Shown here piece by piece: positions 46,886 to 58,960 of a DNA stretch of 64,000 nt. Origin of the DNA: Anagrus nilaparvatae. Its lineage: Eukaryota; Arthropoda; Insecta; Hymenoptera; Mymaridae. Location of the stretch: positions 6,758,001-6,822,000 of the forward strand of contig JAKSXM010000107.1 in assembly GCA_022575985.1 (NCBI GenBank), read 5' to 3'. The notes under the pieces were generated by a model. The model ran no database searches. It was not told the DNA's origin and saw nothing but the letters and a program-made list of their open reading frames with translations. How positions within the stretch are numbered: position 1 is the stretch's first letter; each line of letters begins with the position of its first letter. A program made the position numbers and the translations under genes.

Positions 46886-47900
46886 TGTAACAGTATTATA
46901 TAAAAAACTTTGGTCATAAAACAAAAATTTTCCTAATTGCATTATAGTTAACCTTTACTTTTACTGTTTATTTAATTAATTCTGTGCGATTTGGGTCTAT
47001 TTTCTTTCTTTTTTATAAGTACTAATATACTATTTTGCCATCCAGATCTTAAGATTTGTTACGGAATTTTTTGCACTTATTGCACGTTTAAGCAGCCAAA
47101 AAACGTTGTAAGCACTATGGGCGCAAAACTTTAAACACTAACTTAAACACCATAGACACTAATGCTCACTTTAGTGCAAAAATTGCACGCCCTTGATTCT
47201 TAATATAATAATAAACTAATTAGTAATTATTCAATTTGATTATTATGCAATGTAATTCATTAGAATCATATTTATCCAGTATTTTTTTGGGTGAAAATAA
47301 TTTTTACATTATTCTGATAATAATTGTACAGTATTATATCAATATTATCTTAAGAAACAGAGAAGGATGTTATTTTAATGTATTAATTTATAAATTAATT
47401 GTATCTACATTGTTTTAGTTAAATAAAGTGTTTTTATTATTATTATTATTGCCTTTATTTGTATAAATAAAATTCTATGAGGTAAAATTAGTTAATAAAG
47501 ATATAAGTAACCTGACTAGTTTGAGTATAAAATTTAATGTCCAAGGAAATTATTGCTCAAACGTGAATGAAATATGCACGGAAGTTTTTGAACTTGCAAA
47601 TGATTTTATGCTACAAACTTTACTTAAGTGCACTTTTAAGAAAATCAGATAATACTCAAGCGCTTATAAGACACTGAGACTGGTGTCAAAACAAAATAAT
47701 TTAAAATAAATAATTAATTTTTTTTAATTTATTTTTATAAATCGCTAATAAACTAATTTATTTTATTTTTACATTTAATTTATAATTACTATTAACGTTT
47801 TATTGAACATAATATGCATGACCTATTTTAGTTGCAGGGATCGGAAGGGCCGAAGTACTAAAAACAGAGCATTAGCTGTTTGGGGGCCGAGGTGCGCCCA
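46886..47900. other. 3' flank of the Mutator/YqaJ gene
   Basis: Includes the AAGCACTATGGGCG repeat block at 47066-47208 and a (TTA)n stretch near 47440. No terminal inverted repeat matching the left side of the gene pair was recognised. Confidence 0.4.
47066..47208 (+). repeat. ATGGGCG/CGCCCTTGAT conserved block, copy 1
   Basis: TTGTAAGCACTATGGGCG, about 70 bp, then CACGCCCTTGATTCTTAATA. The GGGCG and CGCCC halves could pair. Shared with 58191-58298 and both arms of the palindrome 28789-31197. Confidence 0.6.
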
Positions 47901-47907
47901 TAAATTT

Positions 47908-48252
47908 GGCAAGGTATTTGTTCGACACAAAAATATTCCACACATCGATGATTCTACACAAAAAAGTTGTGCGGAATAGTTCAACACCAAAAATTGTTGT
48001 GCCGAAAAGTTCAACACAATTTTTTTTTGCCAAAATATTCAACACGCCATTTTAAATATTAATTAACTTATTTTTTGCATAAAATATCATAAATAAATAA
48101 CACTTAGCACAGAGTGTTGAATATTTCGTCTAAAAAAAATTTGCGTTGAATTTTTCGACACAATGATTTTTGGTGTAGAACTATCTCGTACAACTTTTTT
48201 GTGTAGAATCATCGATGTGTCGAATATTTTTGTGTCGAACAAATACTTTGCC
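47908..48252. mobile_element. 345-bp MITE with 8-bp TSD ATAAATTT
   Basis: Inverted arms of about 120 bp start GGCAAGGTATTTGTTCGACA (right, reversed: GGCAAAGTATTTGTTCGACA). GTTCAACAC/GTGTTGAA motifs recur inside. ATAAATTT is exact on both sides (47900-47907, 48253-48260). The 8-bp duplication suggests hAT-type mobilisation. The AT-rich duplication weakens but does not remove the argument. Confidence 0.8.
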
Positions 48253-48307
48253 ATAAATTTAATATTATAATATTATAATAATAAAACCTTAAATCAAAAT
48301 AGATTAA

Positions 48308-50875
48308 AAACGTTGCCAAACAATTGGCACTGTGGTTCCTCATTAGCAATAACAAAATGTTCTTAATGTTCTATTTTACCTGACAAAGTATAATGTAATA
48401 AGAAAAACTAAAACTGATCTTTTCCTTGATATTATCAGTTTAACATCTCATGGAAAAAATGGTTTTTTACATTAAAAAAATTTTCTACACCAGTATTTGA
48501 TATTCTTTTATGAAAATTATGTCTGTTAGGCAGTTTTTTGTGTAGCTGGCGTAGTTATATATTGAATTTCTTACATTATAGTACTTCCATATAAAAAAAT
48601 TAGGTACTTCGTCCATAAAGAATAAAAAATTTATTGTTTCTTGTATTTTTTGGTGGTGAAAGTTTTGAGAGAAAAAATTTTCAAAAAATGAATTATCTGA
48701 TTGAAAATATCAAGTGAAAACGATGTTTCTAAATTAATACTTTCATAGAAAAAAATTATGTGCTAATTTGAAAATAAAAAGAAATTAGTGTTTTTTGTGT
48801 TTTTTGTATTTTGTATAAGGGAAAAATTTTTATGCAAAAATTTTCAAAAAATTAAGTATCAGATTGGAGATGTCGAGTAAAAACTGTAGATCTAGGTATT
48901 AGTACTTTTAAAGAAATAAATTGGGTAGTACATCCAAAAAGAAAAAGAAAATTGGTATTTTTTGTATATTTTAGTGACAAAAATTTGAAGAAAAAAATTT
49001 TTTTTTAAATTAATTATAAGATTCGAGATATCGAGTAAAAACGATACTTCTAGATATTAGTACTTTCATGGAAGAAAATGAGGTATTACATTATCACAAA
49101 ATAAAAAAAAAAGTTCCTTGAGATTTTTTTTGGAAAAAAATTTTGATAAAAAAATTAGGTCTATTGGTTATGAAATATCACCGGTAACAGTCATACGTAC
49201 ATATAATAATATGTGCATTTCTACGAAAAAGTACTTTTTATGAGCACCAAAAATGAAGAAAAAAACATTTACGAGGCCGCGACTGCAACCATGATTTTCT
49301 GGTAGTTTGAACCCTATAGAATGCAAAAAAAAGCGTGAACACGAAATCGGCGATGGATGCCAAAAAGATTTTGCCACTTATATCAAAAACCGCGTTTTTC
49401 GTATCTGAGCTACCCAAAATTTTAAAAATAACTTTTTAGGTAAATAAAATTTTTAAAATCTAAGTAAAAAATCTGATTGCCAGGGAAAAATCAGTCCAGA
49501 AAAAAAAAAACTTTTCTTTTTCCGATGAAATTTAGCCAAGTTATCGTCCATTTAAGATTTTGCCCAAATTCGTCTTAAAAAAGATTGAAATTTTATTGAA
49601 AAAAGCCTGCTTCTGAACTTTAAGCATGCATTACTCGCTTGATTTTTATCGTAAAATAACAATTTTTTTTTTCAAACCGATGTATTTTTTCCTAGCAATT
49701 TATTTCTTTAAGAAAAAAATCATTTTTATTGACCAAATTTCAATTTTTAGGCCAAAAGCCTTTGAAAACTGTAATTAGCAAAATTTACTTAACACAGTTT
49801 TTGACCTAAAAATTGAAATATGGTCAATAAAAATGATTTCTTTCTTGAAGAAATAAATACTTAGGGAAAAATTAATTGATTTAAAAAAAAAAATTTATTA
49901 TTTTACGATGAAAATCAAGCTAGTAATGCATATTTTAAGTTCAGAAACAGGCATATTTCAATAGAATTTCAATCATTTTTAAGACAAATTTCAGCAATAA
50001 TATGCATTACTAGCTTGATTTTCATCGTAAAATAATAATTTTTTTTTTTAAATCATTTAATTTTTTTCTGAGTATTCATTTGTTCAAGAAAGAAATCTTT
50101 TTTATTGACCAAATTTCAATTTTTAGGTCAAAAACTGTGTTAAGTAAGTTTTGTTATTTACAGTTTTCAAAGGCTTTTGGCCTAAAAATTGAAATTTGGT
50201 AAATAAAAATGATTTTTTTTCATAAAGAAATGAATTGCCAGGGAAAAATACATCGGTTTTAAAAAAAAAATTATTATTTTACGATGAAAATCAAGCGAGT
50301 AATGCATGTTTAAAGTTCAGAAACAGGCTTTTTTCAATAAAATTTCAATCTTTTTTAAGACGAATTTGGACAAAATCTTAAATGGACGATAACTTGGCTA
50401 AATTTCATCGGAAAAAGAAAAGTTTTTTTTTTTCTGGACTGATTTTTCCCTGGCAATCAGATTTTTTACTTAGATTTTAAAAATTTTATTTACCTAAAAA
50501 GTTATTTTTAAAATTTTGGGTAGCTCAGATACGAAAAACGCGGTTTTTGATATAAGTGGCAAAATCTTTTTGGCATCCATCGCCGATTTCGTGTTCACGC
50601 TTTTTTTTGCATTCTATAGGGTTCAAACTACCAGAAAATCATGGCGGCAGTCGCGGCCTCGTAAATTTTTTTTTCTTCATTTTTGGTGCTCATAAAAAGT
50701 ACTTTCTCGTAGAAATGCACATATACATATACATATAAATACACAAACACTCTCATACACATTTTTTTCTAAACCGGTTTTTTACAGAGGTCTTAAAACG
50801 TATGTGTCTTAAAACTTATATGTAAAAAAATCAAAATCCAAATTCCTCTATGCGGAACCAAAAATCAAGAAAATC
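48308..50875 (+). repeat. Repeat family A copy interrupted by a palindrome
   Basis: Left end CGTTGCCAAACAATTGGCAC then GGTTCCTCATTA. Right end AAACCGGTTTTTTAC, then a degraded GAGGTCT module and CGGAACC. Internal TACTTTCATAG/AAATTAGGTACT units match the other family A copies. The palindrome 49211-50722 replaces the microsatellite. Confidence 0.6.
49211..50722. mobile_element. 1.5 kb palindrome with ATGTGCATTTCTACGA ends
   Basis: The two 750-bp halves mirror around about 49965. Ends ATGTGCATTTCTACGAAAAA and reverse complement. Mirrored ORFs (49168-49377 minus, 50556-50738 plus; MAKSFWHPSPISCSRFFLHS) are arm copies and not independent genes. Inserted in the (CATA)n region of family A. A fragment recurs at 39830-40010. 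Confidence 0.8.
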
Positions 50876-51591
50876 CTATTTTATAGATTTTAATTTTTTT
50901 TATACTTTAATAATAAATTATAATCTATTTTAATTAAATTGTCGAATTGAGATGATACCAAAATTATTGTATTCTTGTTAAATTTCCCCCAGACTTCAAT
51001 TTTTTTGTCAGATTTTCATTTGGTTACGTGACTTAGCAAAATAACTATTAACAAGTCAAAATTAAAAAAATGGAAAATTCGCGAAAATCTAAAATTCATT
51101 CAATAATAATAAGATATAGGGGTTTTAAGTTTCATACCTTATTTACGTATAGCATGGAGAAGTTTTTCACTTGTTGTGGGAAAATGAAAATATGTAAAAG
51201 TTTTTTTTGTTGATTTTCTTAAAAGTGCAATTAAATAAAGTTTTTTGGCATAAAAATGTTTGCAAGTTTACAAACTTATGCTCAAAGTATTTGTAATTTT
51301 TTCTTTTAAGAGAATAAATATATTGCTTTCATAAGAGCATTTATACTAATTTACTAATATTTCAAAATTTTGCACGGCTATCGAACATATGCTCTATATA
51401 CCATTCGAATCGGGGGATTTCACTTTATTCAACCATGCATACATCTAACTGTTTATAATTTTTCACTAAAGAGTGATTATTTTTCTTTTTGTAATCTAAA
51501 TAGTTGGCAACGATGCAAAATTCACGAATATTTGCGATATTAATATGGTTTTAGCCAATCATATAGATAATGTTTTTTTTAACAAGCCTTT
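50876..51591. other. Spacer, nothing recognised
   Basis: AT-rich sequence with no exon, repeat end or hairpin that I could support. Confidence 0.4.
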
Positions 51592-51599
51592 CTTGTGCG

Positions 51600-52146
51600 C
51601 AGGGCTGTTAGTGTTTACTAGATGTTATAAAATCCTAGTAATTTTACTAAAATCTAGTAACGTGAACAACTTCAGGCAAGTGCATGATAATTATATTTTA
51701 GCAGACTTTAATTATTTATTTTGCATAAATAATTGAAATTATTGAAATTATAAATAGTTTCATTCAACGCATTATTAATGATTAAAAATTGCTGATTTAT
51801 ATTTAAATTTATTATGCTTTGGGGTTTGGCGCGCTTTATTTATATGCACTTGCCTGAAGTGGTTAAGTTACTAGATTTCAGACGACGAAAGGGTCGATTT
51901 CATGGAGCGCATTTTTACTAGATTCTAGGGGACTAGAGTGGAAATAATTAATTATGACTCAAAATTTATTAAATTTCTGCTCGAGCAGGCTCTATAAAAT
52001 CGCTCCTGAGCAAAAATTTAATTAATTTTTAGTGATCATTACTATTAGAGTTCAATCTATTCAACTCTAGAGTCCCCAGATTCTAGTAAGAATACGCTCC
52101 ATGAAATCGACCCTGAATAAAAATCTCGTAAAGACTAACAGCCCTG
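51600..52146. mobile_element. 547-bp hAT MITE, CAGGGCTGTTAGT ends, 8-bp TSD
   Basis: Ends CAGGGCTGTTAGTGTTTACT and, reversed, CAGGGCTGTTAGTCTTTACG. The exact 8-bp target duplication CTTGTGCG lies at 51592-51599 and 52147-52154. TCAGGCAAGTGCAT is mirrored inside (about 51674 and 51845). A classic hAT signature with no ORF. Confidence 0.9.
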
Positions 52147-52700
52147 CTTGTGCGCAGTGCCTCCCCTCCGCACACCACGTTTCTGTACATCAAGCATGGC
52201 GGGTACTTTCTTACGTTCAGGATGATAATAAAATCGGAGTAAAATAGTATGTGCAGTGTCTAGTTGTAAACGTAAAAAAGAAATATTTAATGATTATTAT
52301 TTATTTATTTACAAGATGTCAATATACAAAATACAGGTAAAAGACAAAGGAAAGAATTAAAGTGTTTATTAATAAGTAAGCTGCAAATTCAACACCTGAT
52401 ATTGTGAACTTAGTAGTAAAATTCGTGAACTTAGAACATCAAGAACCTTGCATCAAGCTCATCAGCAGGCTCTCATGCTATTAGAAAATACATGGTATCT
52501 TCTTTTCATCATAAAAAATTTCATTGGAAAGTTATGGATTATTTTAAATATCTGTGAAAAACATCATTTAAAGATATCATTTTAAAACTAAATTTTTTAC
52601 TTTAAAAAAATAAAATGAGTTGGGCAAATTTATTTTCTAATGTATATAATTTTGTTGCAGATGTATGTGGTATGCAAAACACAAGTGCTTTAGTAAAACC

Positions 52701-53330
52701 AAGTATTTGAGTTAGGTAAATAAAAATTATTTAAATAATACTTATAAATAAAATAAATATTTAATTTCTTAATTTTCCAACAGTTTAGAAGTTGGTTCTC
52801 GCTTACCCACACAATTAAGTACAATTAGAAATATATTAAAGGCTTCAGCAATTGGTGGAGCATCATTTCATGCTCAAAATATTTTTGAATCTGATGAAAT
52901 AAACTCAGTTCCAAGAATAAGTACAAAAGGTACTCAAGATTTTGTAAATAGAGACTTACTTAGACGCCAACTGGGCCTCATTTTGATGGAGGAAGTACTT
53001 AAACGTTAAATTTGATGTCAGTTCAATTGAAGATTCATAATGGACTGTACGAGATCAAGATTTTTATGCATTACGAGCAAGGCTTTAAGAATTCCATGGA
53101 GATCGAGAGTTTATGACTCTCCCTCAACATCATGAAAAAATCCTCATTCTTCTCTAAGCACACATAGACAGTGTTATCAAGATTTTTTACAAAAACTGTG
53201 GGACAAACAAAATAGCAAATTACTTCATACATTCCTAACGGTTCCTGACCTGAAGCCAAATTTCACCAATTATAATACTCCTAATATAGGAGTATTTTAT
53301 CAAAGTATGATTCATAGATTAAAAACAAAA
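52701..53330 (+). repeat. 630-bp tandem duplication, copy 1
   Basis: Matches 53362-53991 at a constant offset of 661 with only scattered substitutions. It includes part of an intron, the acceptor and the exon pieces of the sorting-nexin-like pseudogene. Confidence 0.9.
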
Positions 53331-53361
53331 GAGAGGAATATTCGAGGAATACTCGAATAAT

Positions 53362-53991
53362 AAGTATTCGAGTTAGGTAAATAAAAATTATTTAAATAAT
53401 ACTTATAAATAAAATAAATATTTAATTTCTTAATTTTCCAACAGTTTAGAAGTTGGTTCTCGCTTACCCACACAATTAAGTAAAATTAGAAATATATTAA
53501 AGGCTTCAGCAATTGGTGGAGCATCATTTCATGCTCAAAATGTTTTTGAAGCTGATGAAATAAACTCAGTTCCAAGAATAAGTACAAAAGGTACTCAAGA
53601 TTTTGTAAATAGAGACTTACTTAGACGCCAACTGGGCCTCATTTTGATGGAGGAAGTACTCAAACGTTAAATATGATGTCAGTTCAGTTGAAGATTAATA
53701 ATGGACTGTACGAGATCAAGATTTTTATGCATTACGAGCAAGGCTTTAAGAATTCCATGGAGATCGAGAGTTTATGACTCTTCATCACCATCATGAAAAA
53801 ATCCTCATTCTTCTCTAAGCACACATAGACAGTGTTATCAAGATTTTTTACAAAAACTGTGGGACAAACAAAATAGTGAATTACTTCATACATTCCTAAC
53901 GGTTCCTGACCTGAAGCCAAATTTCACCAATTATAATACTCCTAATATAGGAGTATTTTATAAAAGTATGGTTCATAGATTAAAAACAAAA
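53362..53991 (+). repeat. 630-bp tandem duplication, copy 2
   Basis: Second copy. It has CGA where copy 1 has the stop TGA near 52708, so the copies have decayed differently. Only this copy is followed by the downstream GQHLDKF segment. Confidence 0.9.
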
Positions 53992-54110
53992 ATGGTCAAC
54001 ATCTTGATAAATTTATGATTATTTTTCATGCTTCGACTAATGCTAAAGATCAAACCGATGTTGGTGTTAAATTAATGGGAGATAATAATTTTCAAGAACA
54101 TTAAATAAAA

Positions 54111-54769
54111 GGTTAAAATTTAGTATTCAATTGGCCATTTAAGATAATTAAAAATATAATAATTTAAAATATTTAAATATAATGATAAAAAGTGTGGGAT
54201 AATTTAAAAAGTGTGTTTTTACATTGAGTAAAATAAAAAAAATAATTCATTTATTTGCATGTACTGTTTGAAAATTAAAAAAATATTATGTTTTGCTCTG
54301 TTACATGAGTTCGTAAGAAAAAAAAATCTGTTATGTTAATTACCAGTTTGATAACAAAAAAAAAAAAAAAATTTAATATCATTTGCATGGTTTTGCTAAA
54401 AAAAAAAAAAAAAAAAATCACAAAATTTTTGCATGCATTTTTTAGTGATTAAATAAAAAAGCTTATAATTATTAAAAAAAATTATCTATATTTTATGGAA
54501 ATATGAAAAAAAAAAAATGAAAATAAAAGTTTTGTATAAAAAAATTAAAATGAATTTGCATGCGTTTTACTGATTTATAAAAAATTTAGTGATCTCTATA
54601 CTTTGATGGTCTAGTCGTGGTAACGCTTGTTTTATAAAACCGTAGTTGGTAGTCGCAAGCATGAGGTTCCATGGTCGCAAGACGGAAATATCATTATATT
54701 ATATAGAAGGCCATGCGATTAAAAAATTTTTTTACTTAAATGTCGATAATATAGTTCTCAATGTTACCC
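54111..54769. other. A-run-rich spacer with a weak tRNA-like segment
   Basis: 54608-54690 (TGGTCTAGTCGTGGTAACGC ... AGGTTCCATGG) looks like a decayed tRNA-derived SINE head. The rest is homopolymer-rich. Confidence 0.35.
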
Positions 54770-55065
54770 AGAAACGGTACTTATTTGGCTATGATAGCAC
54801 TGCGGATTCCCGTTAAGTACTTCGTCCAAAAAAAAAAAATAAATTTTTGTCTTTTTTTAATTTTATTATACAAACAATTTTGAAAAAAAAAAAATTTCGA
54901 AAAATTACGTTTCAGATGGAGAAATCCTTTAAAAACGAAAATTCTAAATATTCATACTTTCGAAGTAAAGAATTGAGTACTGCGTTCTAAAAAAATAAAA
55001 AAATTGGCATTTTTTATATTTTTTGGCGGCAAAAATCTTGAGAAAAAAATTTTCAAAAAATTACG

Positions 55066-57368
55066 CACACCGTGCTTGAACGTACCGGAAAGTTGAGCTA
55101 AAATGACGACAAAATCGGCTTGTGCAGACTTTTAAAATACATTTTTTTACGTCGATTCCATCCTACTAGAAAATCCGAGCTGCTCGTCTGCCCGACTTTT
55201 ATGGGGCCTATAATTGCGTATTTTAATTTTTTTTAACTAATAACTTAAATTGCCGCCAAAATTTTATTTCTTCATAAAAATAACTTCCATAGATCTCAAA
55301 AATTTTTTACAAGCCTCACGCTTTCAACGATTCCTTACTCGTCTCTTTTAATTGATTTATTTTCCAAATATGATAATTTAAAGTCAGAGTCCCAATTTAA
55401 GAATTTTTAAAAAAAGTCATTTTTATCATTATCTTTGAAAAACGATATCTCGGAAACTATTCAATGAAAAGAGACGAGTAAAAATTTTTTAAAAAATTTA
55501 AGTTCATAGAAAATTTTTGAGACCTATAAAACGAATTTTCATGAGTAATTACAATTTTAGCAATCATTTAAAAATTGGTCATTTTGGGCTAAAAATGGGC
55601 CTTTAGTTTATTTACTATAACGATGAAAGAATTAGTGTTATAAAATTGTGGTTTACGGGAGTTGAAAAGTTACACTTACACCAAAAAAATAAAACTAACC
55701 GGAAATTTTTTTTGCCGTTGAACCAATTACCTCGTGTAATAATGGTCTACTTGCAATGACTTCAAATATTAAAAAAGGTTTTCCTTAAATAAAATATTAA
55801 TTTCTTGTAATATATAATTTCATTTAGAACAATTTATTATTATTAATACAATGAAAATTTTATTTGTCTTTAATTATATATAAAATAAATTCGTCTTTAT
55901 AAATAATAGTAATTTTTAATTTTATCAACAAAAAAATATTACATTTTATTTTAATCTGTTATTTTTAACTTTTATTAATTTTATTATTCATTAATAAAAA
56001 GGATATAAATTTTATAAAAATAAATATTTGTCACCAACGAAAAATATCTTGAATTCAACACAAAGTTTTCTTCAGGTTTTCTTTCTTTTTTACTCCAAAA
56101 ACTATCTTTTTTCCGCAGGGAGCACACACTTTTCTCCGATTTTAATCATGGTTTAATTTTTCATTTGGAATTTTAAAAAAATAATATTTCTACAACTTCT
56201 TTATGATCAAAATATTAAAAAAATAAATAATCATTTAATTTAAAATAATTTAAAAATGGAATTCGTTTCAAATTTACTATTCAAGTAGCAGAGTTAACTT
56301 ATTCAAAAAGTCACTAATTTCATTAGATTTTAATATGGGTCGGTAAAGTAGGTAGTGCTAACAATGGTTAAAATTGTAAGATTTTTGTGTATAATGATTT
56401 ATACCTGTACATTATTTTTTTAAAGTTTTTTTATTTTTTTTTAAATATATTTAATAAGTAAAAGAATTAGATGGTTCAATTATTTTACATAATATTTTTC
56501 AAAGGTAACCAAAACACTTTAAATTATTACTATTATTTATAAAGACAAATTTATTTTATATATAATTAAAGGCAAATAAAAATTTTCATTGTATTAATAA
56601 TAATAAACTGTTCTAAATGAAATTATATATTACAAGAAATTAATATTTTATTTAAGGAAAACCATTTTTAATAATAGAAGTCATTGCAAGTGGACCATTA
56701 TTACACAGAGGTCTTAATTGGTTCAACGGCAAAAAAAACTTTCGGTTAGTTTTATTTTTTTTGTGTAAGTGTAGCTTTTCAAGCCCCGTAAACCGCAATT
56801 TTATAACACTAATTCTTTCATCGTTATATAGTAAATAAACTAAAGGCCCATTTTTAGCCCAAAATGACCAATTTTTAAATGATTGCTAAAATTGTAATTA
56901 CTCATGAAAATTCGTTTTATAGGTCTCAAACTTAAATTTTTTAAAAAATTTTTACTCGTCTCTTTTCATTGAATAGTTCCCAAGATATCGTTTTTCAAAG
57001 ATAATGATAAAAATGACTTTTTTTAAAAATTCTTAAATTGGGACTCTGACTTTAAATTATCATATTTGGAAAATAAATCAATCAAAAGAGACGAATAAGG
57101 AATCTTTGGAAGCGTGAGGCTTGAAAAAAATTTTTGAGATCTATAGAAGTTATTTTTATGAAGAAATAAAATTTTGGCGGCAATTTAAGTCATTAATTAA
57201 AAAAAAATTAAAATACGCAATTATAGGTGCCATGAAAGTCGGGCAGACGAGCAGCTCGGATTTTCTAGTAGGAAGGAATCGACATACAAAAATATATTTT
57301 AAAAGTCTGCCAAAGCCGATTTTGTCGTCATTTTAGGTCAACTTTCCGGTACGTTCAAGCACGGTGTG
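55066..57368. mobile_element. 2.3 kb palindrome with CACACCGTGCTTGAACG ends and TACG duplication
   Basis: Arms of about 1.1 kb mirror around 56218 with few differences. Ends CACACCGTGCTTGAACGTAC and, reversed, CACACCGTGCTTGAACGTAC. TACG at 55062-55065 and 57369-57372 is the likely 4-bp target duplication. No ORF longer than chance survives; the 71-codon ORF at 57121 is arm sequence. Confidence 0.85.
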
Positions 57369-57679
57369 TACGTATTCAATCAAAAAATTGAGTATGAATG
57401 ATATTTCTAAAACTAGTACTCCCATAGAAAACAATTAGGTACTACGTCCAAATAGAAAAAAAAGTTTGTTTTTTTTTTGTATTTTTTGGTGGCAAAAATT
57501 TTGAGGAAAAAATTTTCCACCATATTTTCAAATATAAGTACTTTCATGCAAATAAATGAGGTATTGCATCCAAATGAAAAAAAAAAGTACCTCGAGCTTT
57601 TTTGGTGAAAAAAATTTTGAAAAAAAAATTTGGTCTGCATGTCATGTTGATTGTGAAATATCACCGGTTACAGTCCAAC

Positions 57680-57735
57680 ATACATACATACATACATACA
57701 TACATACATACATACATACATACATACATACATAC
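57680..57735 (+). repeat. (CATA)n microsatellite
   Basis: About 14 CATA units at the family A microsatellite position. Confidence 0.95.
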
Positions 57736-58190
57736 TTTTTTTAAAAACCGGTTTTTTAGCTTCCTGAGGTCTCAAAACATGCTTATATATCAAAAAATCA
57801 AAAATCAAAATTTTACCTAATACAAAGGTAATGAGGAACCAAAATTTTAATCTTAATGTAATTGTAGTTATTATTTTTAAAGTTGTATCTCATTCTTGAT
57901 TTCATGTGTGTACAGTGAATAACATTGAGTTTTATTTGCACCTTTAAATTAAAAATAATTTGACAATAAAGTGATTTGCAGTTTTCACTTTCGTTAAATA
58001 TAGAACGGATATGAGACTTTTGTAAAAAAAATAATTTACAAATTATAGAGAATAATTAAAGATAATTTGTAGACAATAATTGTTAGGAAACTATTTTAGT
58101 ATGCATTCGATTTCAATAATTCATAATTGCAAAAAAAATCGAATCAAACACTTTTGCCCTCCCTGGTGTAAAACTCGAACGTAAAAAATT

Positions 58191-58298
58191 TTCTGCGCTC
58201 GTTCTATGCCTAGGTTGGCAAAAAATATTGTAAGCACCATGGGCGAAATACTTTAGACATTATCGTAGAACTTTTACGCCCTTGATACTTAATATACT
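58191..58298 (+). repeat. ATGGGCG/CGCCCTTGAT conserved block, copy 2
   Basis: TTTCTGC...TATGCCTAGGTTGGCAAAAA, TAAGCACCATGGGCG, then TTACGCCCTTGATACTTAAT. Close match to the palindrome arms at 30608-30722 (plus) and 29264-29378 (minus). Confidence 0.65.
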
Positions 58299-58639
58299 AT
58301 TAAAATGTACAAGCTATGTAGTTATTTGACAATATTTTTAATATGTATATTAGGGTGTTTCTTATTTCTAAAATTGACCGTAGAGGAAATTACTGGCTCA
58401 AATATGATGCTTCAGATAATAAAACTATTTTGTAAAAAAAAAATTTTTACCTATAGGCTAATGGAGTGTGCTGATTTGCAAATAAAAATCGGTAAAAATT
58501 ATATAAATTGTTTGATAAACGTTTTAGAAAGCTTTTATTTTAGAAACATACTTTGCTAAAAAGTTTTTATTACTAAAATGTTCTAAAATATCTAAAAAAA
58601 ACTGTAAATTCTAACATACTTTATTATATTTGAACTTAT

Positions 58640-58960
58640 TCTGATTCCTTTAACGCGAAATATTCTAGGTCCCAAAATCAAAAATATTCTTATATAAATT
58701 AATAATATTCTATATGTTCCTTAACGTTAATTATTACAAGTTCATAAACTTGAATTATTTGAAGTCCCTAAATCGAAACTGATCTAAGTCCCTAAACCCA
58801 GATTACTCTTAAGCCCCAAAATTGAAATTATTGTAAGTCCCATTTGATCTCACCCGTTAAATCGGGCAGTCCCCCCTCCTTTTAAATTTGATCTCCTCCC
58901 CTTGATTCTCAGATTTCCAGAGAACGTGCTCCCTATAAACATGTTTCATGTTAATAAAAG
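58640..58960 (+). repeat. Repeat family D, copy 1 (AAGTCCCTAAA repeats)
   Basis: Irregular units AAGTCCCTAAACCCAGATTACT / AAGTCCCTAAATCGAAACT and GTCCCATTTGATC, then CCCTATAAACATGTTTCATG. Direct relative at 62918-63070. Confidence 0.65.

Larger units (their letters stand above)
52320..54110 (+). pseudogene. Sorting-nexin-like pseudogene (PX-domain region), partly duplicated
   Basis: Exon-like pieces with intact splice sites remain: about 52349-52376 (KRQRKELKCLLI, donor GTAAGC), 52660-52705, and 52784-53009 after TTTTCCAACAG (VGSRLPTQLSTIRNILKASA...FVNRDLLRRQLGLILMEEVL). Then comes a PX-like stretch (WTVRDQDFYALRARL, EFHGDREF, CYQDFLQKLWDK, LLHTFLTVPDLKPNF) and GQHLDKFMIIF (about 53997-54030). 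The order and wording recall sorting nexins of the SNX14/25 type, which bind phosphoinositides on endomembranes. In-frame stops and frame changes in both copies mean no product is expected. Introns are kept, so this is a genomic duplication and not a retrocopy. The family call is from memory of motif wording only. Confidence 0.5.
54770..57842 (+). repeat. Repeat family A copy interrupted by a 2.3 kb palindrome
   Basis: Left part about 54770-55065, right part 57369-57842 with a (CATA)n run and the AACCGGTTTTTTAGCTTCCT module ending ATGAGGAACC. The junction AAAATTACG|TATTCA recreates the AAAATTACGTATC of the copy at 28190 when the insert is removed. Confidence 0.65.

Noticed and set aside
36661..48355. 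ATGAGGAACC...TTGGCA at 36664 and its inverted match at 48311 as terminal repeats of an 11.7 kb transposon holding the Mutator/YqaJ gene
   Set aside because: Both are ends of separate family A copies that also occur at 27507 and elsewhere. The span would also cut the divergent minus gene between its exons 1 and 2.
49168..50738. MAKSFWHPSPISCSR ORFs as a gene pair
   Set aside because: Mirror copies in a palindrome. The shared stretch spans the arm end and simple repeats.
53071..53920. Minus-strand 62-residue ORFs (MASGQEPLGMYEV...)
   Set aside because: Antisense shadows of the duplicated sorting-nexin-like pseudogene. The plus strand has the splice sites and family wording.
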